From Limivivens faecihominis (GTDB lineage Bacteria; Bacillota; Clostridia; Lachnospirales; Lachnospiraceae), in contig NZ_JAJEPR010000022.1 in NCBI RefSeq assembly GCF_020686945.1, positions 1-56,277 of the forward strand: a stretch of DNA of 56,277 nt, given 5' to 3'. A model generated the notes under the pieces. The model was not told where the DNA came from and searched no databases. It worked only from the letters and a program-made list of their open reading frames with translations. A program made the translations under genes and the position numbers. Shown here one piece after another: positions 1-8,634 of the stretch; within the stretch, counting starts at the first letter, position 1, and each line of letters begins with the position of its first letter.

Positions 1-56
1 TCTATAAACATTCGAAATCCGCTGATTTACTGCGTAAATCGCTGCTTTCTCATGTT

Positions 57-125
57 TGGCGGGTCCCAAGTTCAAAAACCTTATCATGCAAGCATGAACG
101 GCTTTTTGACCTTTTGACCCTGGCA
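57..125. repeat. Intergenic imperfect inverted repeat after nanK
   Basis: The first 142 bases contain no gene. They hold a long imperfect stem: GGGTC near 61 pairs with GACCC near 116, an inner TCAAAAACC pairs with GGCTTTTTGA, and the tip is TCATGC-aa-GCATGA. On the minus strand it follows the nanK stop and carries a short T run, so it may end nan transcription. It lacks a classic T tract outside the outer stem. The bases just before it (from about 8) share ACATTCG-AATCCGCT with the interspersed repeat at 34.06 and 37.03 kb. Confidence 0.35.
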
Positions 126-142
126 TCATAAATTTATAAAAC

Positions 143-1225
143 TTACCGGGATAGCTCTGCCTGCAGATGATACAGCGCTCCCAGCATACCTGCGTTATTC
201 TGGTAGGCGGCCATGCAGACGGTGGTGTGTTTCCAGATCTGGGGAACCAGATATTTTTCCAGGGCAGCCTCGATCCGGGGCTTCATGTAAGCTTCCTGCT
301 CCATGATTCCGCCGCCGAGGATGATTCGCTCCGGGTTGATCACAAAACAGATGTTGGCAATTCCCATGCCGAGAAGGTCTGCCAGTCGGTCCAATTCCTC
401 CTGGCAGATGGGATCGCCGGCCTTCGCCGCCTCAAAGATGCGGAAACCATCCCACACCTCTGCCTTTTTCCGCTCAGTCACGCGGCGAACCAATACACTT
501 GTAGCCGCTTCGTCCTGGAAAGCTCCAGTCGCCAGATGCATATAGCCCACCTCGCAGGCGCTGTTTGACGCCCCGTGGAAGACCTTTCCATCCACCACGA
601 GGCAGCCGCCGATGCCGGTTCCCACGGTGAGACATAGGTTGATCCTACTTCCTTTTCCTGCGCCGGAGATGCTTTCCGCCAGACCGGCACAGTTTACGTC
701 ATTTTCCACGGCGCAGGGAAGGTGAAAGTGCTCTTCCATATAAACCTTGTAGCTGATGCCCGCATAGCCGGGAATTGCGTCGGAGGCGTGCAGAATCGTC
801 CCGGTCGCCGGGTCCACCATGCCTGCTGTAGAGATGGCAATACCTGAAATTTTGCCTGTATGATCCTGCATCTCAACTGCTATCTCATCCGCTTCTGAAA
901 GGTCCGTTTCCACCTGTGTCTGCCGAATAAAATCTGATTCCGAGTGTTTTTCAGTGTCTGGTCTTTCGTCAAGGCTGACAGGAAAGGGTTCTTCTCTGTC
1001 TACTCTCAAAAAGTCTGTTTCCTTTTCGCTTATAGCAGAAGTCTTCTTTTTCTCCAGATACCCTTCCACCAACTCCACTGCCTGCTCAAAAACCGCCTGC
1101 CCGCCTTCTTTTGCCCGGGTGGGAATTTTCCCTTTAATCAGGATCTCGCCGGTTTCTGTGAGAAGGCCGTGTTTGATATAGGTTCCGCCAATATCCAGGC
1201 AGATGTATGTTTTCGCGCTGCTCAT
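143..1225 (-). CDS. nanK: ROK-family sugar kinase, probable N-acetylmannosamine kinase
   Basis: Predicted to phosphorylate ManNAc with ATP in the cytoplasm, giving the substrate of NanE. The fold is that of the ROK family: an N-terminal phosphate motif DIGGTYIKHG (residues 10-19), the ENDVNC segment, and TVGTGIGG. The usual ExGH zinc segment reads EVGYMHL, and the CxCGxxGC zinc cluster of many ROK kinases is absent. The protein has 360 residues, long for the family, because of a Glu/Asp/Ser-rich insertion at about residues 58-122. The start overlaps the nanA stop by four bases (ATGA), so translation is probably coupled. The nan context favours ManNAc as substrate; the fold alone would also allow a glucokinase. 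Confidence 0.85.
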   Translation of the reverse strand: MSSAKTYICLDIGGTYIKHGLLTETGEILIKGKIPTRAKEGGQAVFEQAVELVEGYLEKKKTSAISEKETDFLRVDREEPFPVSLDERPDTEKHSESDFIRQTQVETDLSEADEIAVEMQDHTGKISGIAISTAGMVDPATGTILHASDAIPGYAGISYKVYMEEHFHLPCAVENDVNCAGLAESISGAGKGSRINLCLTVGTGIGGCLVVDGKVFHGASNSACEVGYMHLATGAFQDEAATSVLVRRVTERKKAEVWDGFRIFEAAKAGDPICQEELDRLADLLGMGIANICFVINPERIILGGGIMEQEAYMKPRIEAALEKYLVPQIWKHTTVCMAAYQNNAGMLGALYHLQAELSR

Positions 1226-2142
1226 CGGATAAAGTTTTCCATGGCCTTGTCGATGAGCTCTGCTGCATGGTCGATGACCGCCTGATCCTCCGGAATCACG
1301 CCTGCCTGGGGTTTCCGTACGCCGCCGATATCGATGCCCTCACGTTTTTTCAGAACCTCTTTGATGATCGCATACATGCTTCCGTAACCGGCACAGAGAG
1401 CAGAAATGATCTCATCCACCGCATACTGGATCGGGGTGGCTTTCTCAGCTTCACCGGCGCGGATGTACTCGTCCATTTTCAGGAAAAGCTCCGACATTAC
1501 GCCGTAGGTTCCGCCGATACCGCCGTCGGCTCCCATAAGCCGTCCACCCACAAACTGCTCATCCGGTCCGTTAAAGACAATGCTGTCCTCGCCGCCAAGA
1601 GCCTTGAAAATCTGGATATCCTGCACCGGCATGGAGGAATTTTTCACACCGATGACATTTGGATTTTCCCGCATTTTTTTGAAAAGGGAGGGACTTAAAG
1701 CCACACCGGCCAGCTGCGGAATGTTGTAAATCACGAAATCCGTATGGGGAGCTGCCGCACTGATGTCATTCCAGTAATCGGCAATCGCATGATCCGGCAG
1801 ATGGAAATAGATCGGCGGAATGGCTGCAATAGCATCCACGCCCAGTTTTTCTGCATGGGCTGCCAGCTCCACGCTGTCCTTCGTGTTGTTGCAGGCCACA
1901 TGGGCAATGATGGTCAGCTTGCCGCCGACAGCCTTCATCACATGCTCCAGAACTTTTTTCCGGTCCTCCACGCTCTGGTAGATGCACTCGCCGGAAGAAC
2001 CGTTGACATAGAGGCCTTTTACCCCTTTTTTCAGAAAATGAAGCGCCAGAGCTTCCGTTCTCTCTGCGCTGATCTCTCCGTCCTCGTCATAGCAGGCATA
2101 AAATGCCGGAATTACACCTCTGTATTTCTCCAGATCTCTCAT
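1222..2142 (-). CDS. nanA: N-acetylneuraminate lyase
   Basis: Class I aldolase of the DapA/NanA superfamily that splits N-acetylneuraminate into pyruvate and ManNAc. Visible family residues are the carboxylate-binding GSSGE (48-52), the catalytic tyrosine in YNIP (Tyr139) and the Schiff-base lysine in GVKNSS (Lys167). The length of 306 residues is normal. It overlaps nanE upstream and nanK downstream by four bases each (ATGA), giving the operon nanE-nanA-nanK. The neighbours make a sialic acid lyase far more likely than a dihydrodipicolinate synthase. Confidence 0.93.
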   Translation of the reverse strand: MRDLEKYRGVIPAFYACYDEDGEISAERTEALALHFLKKGVKGLYVNGSSGECIYQSVEDRKKVLEHVMKAVGGKLTIIAHVACNNTKDSVELAAHAEKLGVDAIAAIPPIYFHLPDHAIADYWNDISAAAPHTDFVIYNIPQLAGVALSPSLFKKMRENPNVIGVKNSSMPVQDIQIFKALGGEDSIVFNGPDEQFVGGRLMGADGGIGGTYGVMSELFLKMDEYIRAGEAEKATPIQYAVDEIISALCAGYGSMYAIIKEVLKKREGIDIGGVRKPQAGVIPEDQAVIDHAAELIDKAMENFIR

Positions 2143-2855
2143 ACTGTCGTCTCCTTTTCCACAGAATTTACGGCCTCTGCATAGCCTTTTGTAATCAGCT
2201 GCGGGCGGGTAATGCTGCTTCCCACCACAACTGCATAAGAACCAAGTTCGATGACTCGTTTTGCTTTTTCCGGGGAGTTCACATTTCCTTCTGCGATCAC
2301 CGGATGTTTCACTTTTTTCAGGATCGTCCGTAAAATCTCGAAATCATTTTCTTCGATCTTAAGGCCTTTGCTCTGGGGAGTATAGCCCACCATCGTCGTT
2401 CCAATGAAATCAAAGCCCAGCTCGTCGGCAAAAAGTGCTTCCTCGATGGTCGAGCAGTCCGCCATCAGCTTCTGCTCCGGATATTTTTCCTTAATCTGAT
2501 GGAAAAAGTCCGCCAGCGTCACATTTCCAGGGCGCAGGGCTCCGGTGGCATCGATGGCAACGATCTCCGGCTTCACCTCCATCAGCTCCTCGATCTCCTT
2601 CATCGTCGGCGTGATGTAAACCGCGCTGTCCGGATAGTCGCGTTTCACGATGCCGATGATCGGAAGGCCGGTCACTTCCTGAATTTCTTTGATGTCCTCT
2701 TTCGTGTTGGCCCGGATTCCAGCGGCTCCGCCCTCTTTTGCCGCTCTCGCCATTCTCCCCATGATAAAGGATGAATGAAGAGGCTCCTGCGGCAGCGCCT
2801 GACAGGAAACGATGAGCTGGCCTTTCAGCGCCTTAATTCTGTCTTCTGTTCTCAT
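2139..2855 (-). CDS. nanE: N-acylglucosamine-6-phosphate 2-epimerase
   Basis: TIM-barrel epimerase converting ManNAc-6-P to GlcNAc-6-P, the link from sialic acid to amino-sugar metabolism. Recognisable segments are the GIVKRDY lysine motif near residue 75, ADCST, and IAEGNVNSPE near residue 190. The 238-residue length fits the family. It is the first gene of the nan operon. A strong GGAGGAG ribosome site precedes the ATG and a TATAAT box lies about 35 bases upstream. No sialic acid transporter, sialidase or nagA/nagB is seen next to it, so uptake and the later steps must be encoded elsewhere. Confidence 0.93.
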   Translation of the reverse strand: MRTEDRIKALKGQLIVSCQALPQEPLHSSFIMGRMARAAKEGGAAGIRANTKEDIKEIQEVTGLPIIGIVKRDYPDSAVYITPTMKEIEELMEVKPEIVAIDATGALRPGNVTLADFFHQIKEKYPEQKLMADCSTIEEALFADELGFDFIGTTMVGYTPQSKGLKIEENDFEILRTILKKVKHPVIAEGNVNSPEKAKRVIELGSYAVVVGSSITRPQLITKGYAEAVNSVEKETTV

Positions 2856-2881
2856 GTGCTCCTCCTTTATTCAATATTTGT

Positions 2882-2900
2882 TGTCTTCATTATACAACAG
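2882..2900 (-). promoter_or_regulatory. nan operon promoter (-10) within an inverted repeat
   Basis: On the minus strand a perfect TATAAT (2889-2894) sits about 35 bases upstream of the nanE start. It lies inside the inverted repeat TGTTGT-N9-ACAACA, which would place a repressor or activator over the -10. No good -35 box is seen at the normal spacing, so control by a bound regulator is plausible. Confidence 0.55.
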
Positions 2901-2944
2901 CTGACCGGTTTCTCTTTGCACGATCGGCCCGACTTTTTATACAT

Positions 2945-2979
2945 GAAAAAACGCCGGCCATCCGAAGATAAACCGGCGT
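2945..2979 (-). terminator. Rho-independent terminator of the GH38 gene
   Basis: On the minus strand ACGCCGG pairs with CCGGCGT around a 15-base loop and is followed directly by six T. It lies 12 bases after the alpha-mannosidase stop and separates that gene from the nan operon promoter. Confidence 0.85.
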
Positions 2980-2991
2980 AAAGATAGCTGT

Positions 2992-5900
2992 TTATTTTTT
3001 CGGTGTTACACGGAAGGTACGGATCTCGTAAGGACGCACGGTCACTTTGAGCTCTCCGGTCTGCTCTTCACCCTCCGGATTTTCACACAGATTAGTCTCC
3101 TGCCAGGATGCCACCGGGAAGCCAAATTTCAGCGTTACCGGTCCGCGCATGCCCTCATACTCGTGGAAGCGGACGATGAGATCATCGGAATCCTCCGCCT
3201 TCTTCACACAGTCGATGGCCACATGATCGGTGTCGGCCTTGCAAAATGCGCTCTCGACATCAAGGGTTCCTGCCACGGCCCAGAGCGGATTGTTAAGGCC
3301 CCATGCACTTTTTTGTACGCCGGACTCCTGCCAGCTGCCGCTGTGGGGGTAAAGGGCATAGGTAAAGTCATGGCTTCCCTGATCTGCCGCGTAATCCGGA
3401 TAGATTCCGCATTTAATCAGTGACATGCCAAGGATGTGACCTCTGGCGCTGTAGCCGTATTTGCAGTCGTTCATCAGGCTGACGCCATAGCCGGTCTCGG
3501 AATAATCGGCCCACTGATGGGCAACGGTCTCAAATTTTGCCATATCCCAGCTGGTGTTCTCGTAGGTCGGCCGTTTCACATTTCCGTACTGAATATCAAA
3601 AGTGGCCTCGCTGGTGCGGATATCAAGCGGGAAGAGCACCCGTAAGAGCTGCTGATGCTCATGCCAGTCCGCATGGGTCACAAAATCGATCCGGCGATCG
3701 TCATTGTAGAGGCGGATCTCCTGAGAAATCACGGAATCCTCGTAATTCCAGGTCATTTTCACCGTTGTCATCAGGGAAGATTTTTCCACGGAAACTTCCT
3801 TGAGATCCTCCACCTCGTAGCCTTTTTCCTGATAATAAATATCAATATCCCAGGCATCGAAGTTCATCGGGCGGTCTTCGTAAACCACGAGACGGTTTCC
3901 GGTCTCGCCTGCCTTTAAGATCTCACGGTCGTTTTCCTTGTCAAAAATAGAGGTCATGCGGCCGCTCTCATCCCAGGTGATGTGATAGAACGGTGTGTCG
4001 ATCTCTCCGATCCAGTCCGCTTTAGAAAAGCTCTCAGCGCCGGTTCCCTCTTTGAAAGTCAGAGTCGTAAAGCCAGTGGGCTCCACGCCGGAAACCTTCA
4101 CAAGCCAGCCGTTTTCCGTCCGGACCGCGGGGAGCTCTTTGCCGTCAGCGGAGAGCCAGCTTCCCTCTTTGTCCTCGAAGCCTTTTACCGTCACGATGCC
4201 TTCACCTGCAAAGCTGCTGTTGTTCACAACGGTCACGGTAGAAGCTGCGTCTCTGGTCAGAACCTTCAGGGCATTTTTCTCGATGGCGTCCAGAATCTCG
4301 TTGGCTTTCCGGTACTCCTCGGTGGAATCCTCGTATACTTCATGGATGGAGGAACCGGGGATGATGTCGTGGAACTGGTTTCTGAGGGCGATTTTCCAGG
4401 CCTCGTGGAAGTCTTTTACCGGATAGGAAGAGAAATCGCCGGTCTTTACAGCAGCCTCGCTGGCCAGCCACTCAGCCTCCCGCAGCTTCAGCTCGGTTTT
4501 CCGGTTATTTTTCTTATTGCGGGCCTGGGAGGTGTAGGTGCCTCTGTGGTACTCCAGATAAAGTTCGCCGTCCCAGGTGGGCACATGGCGGTCGGTTGCT
4601 GCAACGGTCTTCTGGAGATTCTCAAAGTAATCGTAAGCGGTTCCCGGGGTTACGCGTGGAAGACCCGGCATTGCTTTCAGATGACGGCCCATCTCCAGCA
4701 TGTCACGGTTGACTCCGCCACCTCCGTCTCCGTTTCCGTAAGCCAGAAGCAGATCCTGGTTGATCTCTTTGTCATGGTAGAGATCCCACTCGCCCTTGAC
4801 CGATACGGGATCGATGACGCCGTTATAGGTGTAGCCGCCGTTGTCGGAAATGGCAGGTGTGCTCATGAAATGAGTCAGCACCTCGGAGCCGTCCACGCCG
4901 ATCCAGCGGAAGGTATCGTGAGGCATATGGTTGTACTGGTTCCAGCTGATCTTGATCGTCATGAAATTGTCGATGCCGGAACGCTTCAGGATCTGGGGCA
5001 GGGCCCAGCTGTAGCCGAACACATCCGGAAGCCAGAGCACGTTGGAGGTCGCGCCGAATTCTTCCTTGAAGAAACGCTGGCCGTTCAGGATCTGACGCAC
5101 CAAAGCCTCACCGGAAGAAATGTTACAGTCGGCCTCAACCCACATGGCGCCGTTGGGCTCCCAGTTGCCGGATTTCACAGTCTTCTGAATCCGCTCGTAG
5201 ATGTCCGGATAGTCGGTCTTGATGTAATCGTAAAGCTGGGGCTGGGACTGGATAAAAGTAAATTCCGGGTACTGCTCCATCAGGGTACACATCGTAGAGA
5301 AGGTGCGGGCAGCCTTTTCTCTGGTGTGCTTCAGCTGCCAGAGCCAGGCCACGTCGATATGGGAATGGCCCACAGTATGAACGGTCACAGGGCTGGTGTA
5401 GGAAATTTTGGAAACCTCCTCGTTCCAGACAGCCAGAGCTTTTTTCAGGGATTCATAAAAAGCCTCGGAACCCGGCTTTCTCCAGTCGATGGCGAGATGC
5501 GCCCGGTCGATGGCGGTCAGAAGCTCTCTTCTCACGGAATCATTTTCATCCAGAACCCGCACAGTCTCAACGGCCGCCCGGCTGCTGTAGTAAAAATCAT
5601 CTGCAGTCTCGTCCAGAATCGCGATCTCTGCCTGTTTGAACTGGTGCGTCTGCGGTGTGGGCACGCCGCCGCCCTCCAGACCTGCCCAGAGACGAATGGC
5701 AAGCTCCACTTTGGTTCCGGCAAGCTCAGTCGGGAAGATCACTTCCTCATGATAGGAACCGGTCTCGCAGTAGGGGGAGCCGTTGACATAGATCAGGCCT
5801 TCAAAGCCGGAGTTCAATCCGTCGCCGGTTTTTCCCATATTAAAAAGGCCGGCAATCTTCTTTCCTGCCCATTCTGCCGGGATTTCTACGATCTGACGAA

Positions 5901-6099
5901 TCCACATATAGGTGCCTCTTCCAGTCCAGAAATCACCTTTTTTCAGAGTTCCGGTGTAAACGACGCTCTCCGGACGTTTTCCCACCGGCTCCTCCTCCGG
6001 TGTACTTGCGTCAAATGCCGGAATCTCAATCCGCTCTCTGTAGCGGAGATCTTTCAGCTTCTTCGTGCTTCTTTCCAGTTTTTCCAGTGTAAAAAACAT
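2992..6099 (-). CDS. GH38 alpha-mannosidase (long form)
   Basis: Cytoplasmic exo-alpha-mannosidase of 1035 residues with no signal peptide. After a roughly 235-residue N-terminal beta-rich region come the GH38 metal motif HSHIDVAWLW (245-254), the segment WVEADCN with the likely nucleophile Asp324, LPDVFGYSW, and then the central helical and C-terminal beta domains. Large forms like this act on alpha-1,2/1,3/1,6-mannosides, as found in N-glycans or yeast mannan; the linkage cannot be read from sequence. It is a single-gene unit with its own TTGACA/TATAAT promoter and terminator, divergent from a GntR/LacI-type regulator that very likely controls it. The start has a GGAGG site. Confidence 0.92.
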   Translation of the reverse strand: MFFTLEKLERSTKKLKDLRYRERIEIPAFDASTPEEEPVGKRPESVVYTGTLKKGDFWTGRGTYMWIRQIVEIPAEWAGKKIAGLFNMGKTGDGLNSGFEGLIYVNGSPYCETGSYHEEVIFPTELAGTKVELAIRLWAGLEGGGVPTPQTHQFKQAEIAILDETADDFYYSSRAAVETVRVLDENDSVRRELLTAIDRAHLAIDWRKPGSEAFYESLKKALAVWNEEVSKISYTSPVTVHTVGHSHIDVAWLWQLKHTREKAARTFSTMCTLMEQYPEFTFIQSQPQLYDYIKTDYPDIYERIQKTVKSGNWEPNGAMWVEADCNISSGEALVRQILNGQRFFKEEFGATSNVLWLPDVFGYSWALPQILKRSGIDNFMTIKISWNQYNHMPHDTFRWIGVDGSEVLTHFMSTPAISDNGGYTYNGVIDPVSVKGEWDLYHDKEINQDLLLAYGNGDGGGGVNRDMLEMGRHLKAMPGLPRVTPGTAYDYFENLQKTVAATDRHVPTWDGELYLEYHRGTYTSQARNKKNNRKTELKLREAEWLASEAAVKTGDFSSYPVKDFHEAWKIALRNQFHDIIPGSSIHEVYEDSTEEYRKANEILDAIEKNALKVLTRDAASTVTVVNNSSFAGEGIVTVKGFEDKEGSWLSADGKELPAVRTENGWLVKVSGVEPTGFTTLTFKEGTGAESFSKADWIGEIDTPFYHITWDESGRMTSIFDKENDREILKAGETGNRLVVYEDRPMNFDAWDIDIYYQEKGYEVEDLKEVSVEKSSLMTTVKMTWNYEDSVISQEIRLYNDDRRIDFVTHADWHEHQQLLRVLFPLDIRTSEATFDIQYGNVKRPTYENTSWDMAKFETVAHQWADYSETGYGVSLMNDCKYGYSARGHILGMSLIKCGIYPDYAADQGSHDFTYALYPHSGSWQESGVQKSAWGLNNPLWAVAGTLDVESAFCKADTDHVAIDCVKKAEDSDDLIVRFHEYEGMRGPVTLKFGFPVASWQETNLCENPEGEEQTGELKVTVRPYEIRTFRVTPKK

Positions 6100-6161
6100 G
6101 CATGTATCCTCCTTTTCTGCCGATCTGACGGCTTATTGTAAAACTGGTTTTTCTTGGTTTC

Positions 6162-6190
6162 ATTATAAAATGCGGTATTTAACATGTCAA
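6162..6190 (-). promoter_or_regulatory. Consensus promoter of the GH38 gene
   Basis: On the minus strand TTGACA (6185-6190) and TATAAT (6162-6167) are separated by exactly 17 bases, a perfect sigma-A promoter. A promoter this strong for a catabolic gene implies repression, probably by the divergent regulator. Confidence 0.88.
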
Positions 6191-6207
6191 TATATGTTTT
6201 TCGAGGA

Positions 6208-6293
6208 ATATAGTATATAATTTTTCTAAAAACAATATCATTTATTGCAATCGTGTGTTTTTCCACTTGCATTGTGTTGATATATATAGTATA
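6208..6293. promoter_or_regulatory. Candidate paired operators, ATATAGTATA twice
   Basis: The near-palindrome ATATAGTATA occurs at 6208-6217, just upstream of the GH38 -35 box, and again at 6284-6293, overlapping the regulator's -10 box. The spacing and positions fit binding of a dimeric repressor such as the divergent GntR-type protein, possibly with autoregulation. This is inference from position only. Confidence 0.4.
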
Positions 6294-6295
6294 CT
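6267..6295 (+). promoter_or_regulatory. Promoter of the GntR/LacI-type regulator
   Basis: TTGCAT (6267-6272), 17 bases, then TATACT (6290-6295). The start codon at 6357 follows after about 55 bases of leader and a GGAGGAT ribosome site. Confidence 0.7.
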
Positions 6296-6356
6296 TTTTT
6301 CATAAAAATTATTTGCTTTACCAGGAGTCAGTGTTTTTTTACGGAGGATAGTATTT

Positions 6357-7466
6357 ATGGATGAACCTTTATATCTGAAAATATATCAGTCTCTCAAGCA
6401 GGATATCGAGAACGGCGTCTATAAGCCCGGCGATCAGGTGCCGACGGAGGGCGGACTGGCGGACCTTTTTCATGTGAGTAAGATCACGAGCAAGCGGGCG
6501 CTGAACATGCTGGCCGAGGAAGGGCTTCTATCCCGGCAGAAGGGCCGCGGAACCTTTGTAAGTCACAAGACTTCCACTCCGGCAGTCAGTAATTTCGCCA
6601 AAGCTTCTTCTTTTTCCGGTGATTTTCTTCCCCGGATCGGACTGATCTATCCGGAAATGAACGGACATTTCGGTCTTGAGACCGTCACCGCCATCGCCGA
6701 TGCCTGCCACGGAAAAGCTCATCTTTTCTTCGCTCTGTCTCATGACGATCAAAAACGGGAGGAGGAGGCAATTCTCAGCATGAGCTCCGCTCCTGTGGAC
6801 GGCCTCATTGTTTTTCCCGGAACCTCCCAGTTTCTGAATCCCCGGCTGCTCCAGATGGTCATCGACAAATATCCGCTGGTCCTCATCGACCAGAACATCC
6901 AGATCATCCAGCAGACCTCCGTTGGCACAGACAACGCGCTGGCTGTCTCCCAGGGACTTTCCTATATCAGTTCCCAGGGGCACAAAAATGTGGGAATCCT
7001 TCTTCCGACCATCGATAACAGTGTGCTCCAGGAGCGGTGCGATGCCGTTTTCCAGTACAGCGCCATCACCGGCTTCCCGTTAAAGCAGGAGCTCTGGCTG
7101 AAAGATCTGGGCCATTCTTCAGAGATCGTCTCCGAGGAAAGCATCGACCGGATCGCCCTTCACCTCACGGAGCACCCGGAGATCACCGCTCTGTTCGCCT
7201 TTCAGTACCCTCTGGCTGTGGCAGCGGATCAGGCAGCCCGGCGGATCGGCCGCACCACAGGAAAGGATCTCTCCATCCTCTGCTTTGACTCTCCTCTGCC
7301 TCTTTTTGGCAGACCGCAGTTTACCCATCTTCACCAGGATGAGGCTGCGATCGGTGAGAAGGCTGTGGAGCTTCTTCTGGAGCTGATCTCTCATCCCGTC
7401 CAGGCGCCCCAGAATGTCAAAATTCCGGCAAAGCTGGTGGAAGGCGAGTCGTTTTTCACCTTATAA
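6357..7466 (+). CDS. GntR-headed transcriptional regulator with LacI-type sensor domain
   Basis: A 369-residue DNA-binding protein. Residues 1-70 form a GntR winged helix (opening PLYLKIYQSLKQDI, then KITSKRALNMLAEEGLL and KGRGTFV). The rest is a periplasmic-binding-protein-like sensor as in LacI/AraR (IGLIYPEMNG, DGLIVFPGTS, LVLIDQ, VGTDNALAVSQG). This layout is typical of sugar-responsive repressors. It is divergent from the long GH38 gene and followed by a bidirectional terminator shared with the secreted GH76 gene, so mannoside genes are the likely targets. A paralogue with the same layout lies at 15679-16794. The ligand is unknown. Confidence 0.88.
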   Translation: MDEPLYLKIYQSLKQDIENGVYKPGDQVPTEGGLADLFHVSKITSKRALNMLAEEGLLSRQKGRGTFVSHKTSTPAVSNFAKASSFSGDFLPRIGLIYPEMNGHFGLETVTAIADACHGKAHLFFALSHDDQKREEEAILSMSSAPVDGLIVFPGTSQFLNPRLLQMVIDKYPLVLIDQNIQIIQQTSVGTDNALAVSQGLSYISSQGHKNVGILLPTIDNSVLQERCDAVFQYSAITGFPLKQELWLKDLGHSSEIVSEESIDRIALHLTEHPEITALFAFQYPLAVAADQAARRIGRTTGKDLSILCFDSPLPLFGRPQFTHLHQDEAAIGEKAVELLLELISHPVQAPQNVKIPAKLVEGESFFTL

Positions 7467-7474
7467 TTTAGTTT

Positions 7475-7525
7475 TAAAAGTGGCTGGCGCTTTCGATAAG
7501 CTGTGCCAGCCACTTCTCTTTCTAT
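7475..7525. terminator. Bidirectional terminator between regulator and secreted GH76
   Basis: AGTGGCTGGC (7479-7488) pairs with GCCAGCCACT (7505-7514), a perfect 10-bp stem. T-rich sequence follows on the plus side and TTTTAAAAC on the minus side, so it serves both convergent genes. Confidence 0.85.
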
Positions 7526-8634
7526 TTACGGATTACTGCAAACAACTGGGCAATCGCCGCGGAACAACCCCAGGGCATATAGAAGGTATCCTGCGTCTTT
7601 TCACCCCAAAGAGTCCACATCAGACCTTTTGCATTCTGATTCTTCCAGGCGTTTTCCGCATTCAGCTCCATCCATTCCCGGTATTGTTCCTGGCCGCCTT
7701 CGTTTACCAGCTTTCCAAGCCATCTTGCCAGAATGCCTTTGAAGCCCGGCAGATCATTCCCATCTGCTTCTGTGTTTATCACTCCATCGTGAAACATTTC
7801 ATGCATCGTATAATCAGCTGCAAGAATCGCCTCATCCAGATACTTCTGTTCTCCGGTCAACTCCCACAAAAACTGCGACGCTCCGATAAAGGTTCCCTGA
7901 TTATAGGTAGAGCACCAGGTATTGATCTTTCCATCGCTCTCGATGTTATCAGAAACTGCTCCGTTCCCTTGGCAGAGCGTATCTAACTGCCACTGATAAA
8001 TCTGCTTCGCCTTCTCCAGATAATTCTCTTCCTTCGTTATCCGATACAGAAGGCAGCCGGCGATCGCTGCCGGACCGTTGATGCAGGCGTTTTTGCAGGT
8101 CTGGTCCGTTTTCCACAAAAGGCCGCCTCCCAGATCATCATTCCAGGCTCGGTCAAACACCAGCTTAAAATGATGTTCTGCCTGTTCTTTATAAAAAGTT
8201 TCGCCGGTCAGCTCATAAGCCCGGGCACAGCCGATCGTCATCCACATAATGTCATCATTGAAATCATTATCCGACCAGTCTTCTCCGTAGCTTTTTACAA
8301 AGCCGCGGTACATCTGCGCCATCAGATCCTTGTATTTTTCTTCCCCAGTTTTCTCGTAGGCATCCACTGCAATCTCAAACATTTCTGCCCTTGTCCAGAA
8401 AAATTCACCGACAATCTCACCTCTGTCGTTATCCTCATCGACTACATAAAATCGATCCAGAAAACTCTGCATTGCTTTTTCTGCCTCTTCTACACGCATG
8501 TCTGTTTCCTGACCTCCTTCCGTTTCTTTTCCAAATACTGGCATTGCTGTCATTCCTGTGCCGCTCACCGCGATCACTGCCGCCGCTGCCGCACACAGGA
8601 TTCGTTTTCTTATTTTAGTCGAAAATATCCGCAT
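7522..8634 (-). CDS. Secreted GH76 family protein (alpha-1,6-mannanase type)
   Basis: A 370-residue enzyme. An N-terminal signal peptide (KIRKR, then an Ala/Val-rich core to about residue 35) directs export. The body is an (alpha/alpha)6 barrel of GH76, with the paired aspartates of the family in FNDDIMWM (Asp127, Asp128), which in characterised endo-alpha-1,6-mannanases carry out catalysis. Among the mannoside hydrolases here it is the only one with an export signal, so it probably cuts the alpha-1,6 backbone outside the cell to make oligosaccharides for import. Its start lies 20 bases inside the end of the upstream GH38 gene, with a GGGGTGAT stretch as ribosome site, implying coupled translation. 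Confidence 0.85.
   Translation of the reverse strand: MRIFSTKIRKRILCAAAAAVIAVSGTGMTAMPVFGKETEGGQETDMRVEEAEKAMQSFLDRFYVVDEDNDRGEIVGEFFWTRAEMFEIAVDAYEKTGEEKYKDLMAQMYRGFVKSYGEDWSDNDFNDDIMWMTIGCARAYELTGETFYKEQAEHHFKLVFDRAWNDDLGGGLLWKTDQTCKNACINGPAAIAGCLLYRITKEENYLEKAKQIYQWQLDTLCQGNGAVSDNIESDGKINTWCSTYNQGTFIGASQFLWELTGEQKYLDEAILAADYTMHEMFHDGVINTEADGNDLPGFKGILARWLGKLVNEGGQEQYREWMELNAENAWKNQNAKGLMWTLWGEKTQDTFYMPWGCSAAIAQLFAVIRK

Noticed and set aside
3982..6141. A 719-codon open frame on the plus strand
   Set aside because: It is exactly antisense to the GH38 gene, whose motifs are clear; the protein has no recognisable domain and no suitable ribosome site.
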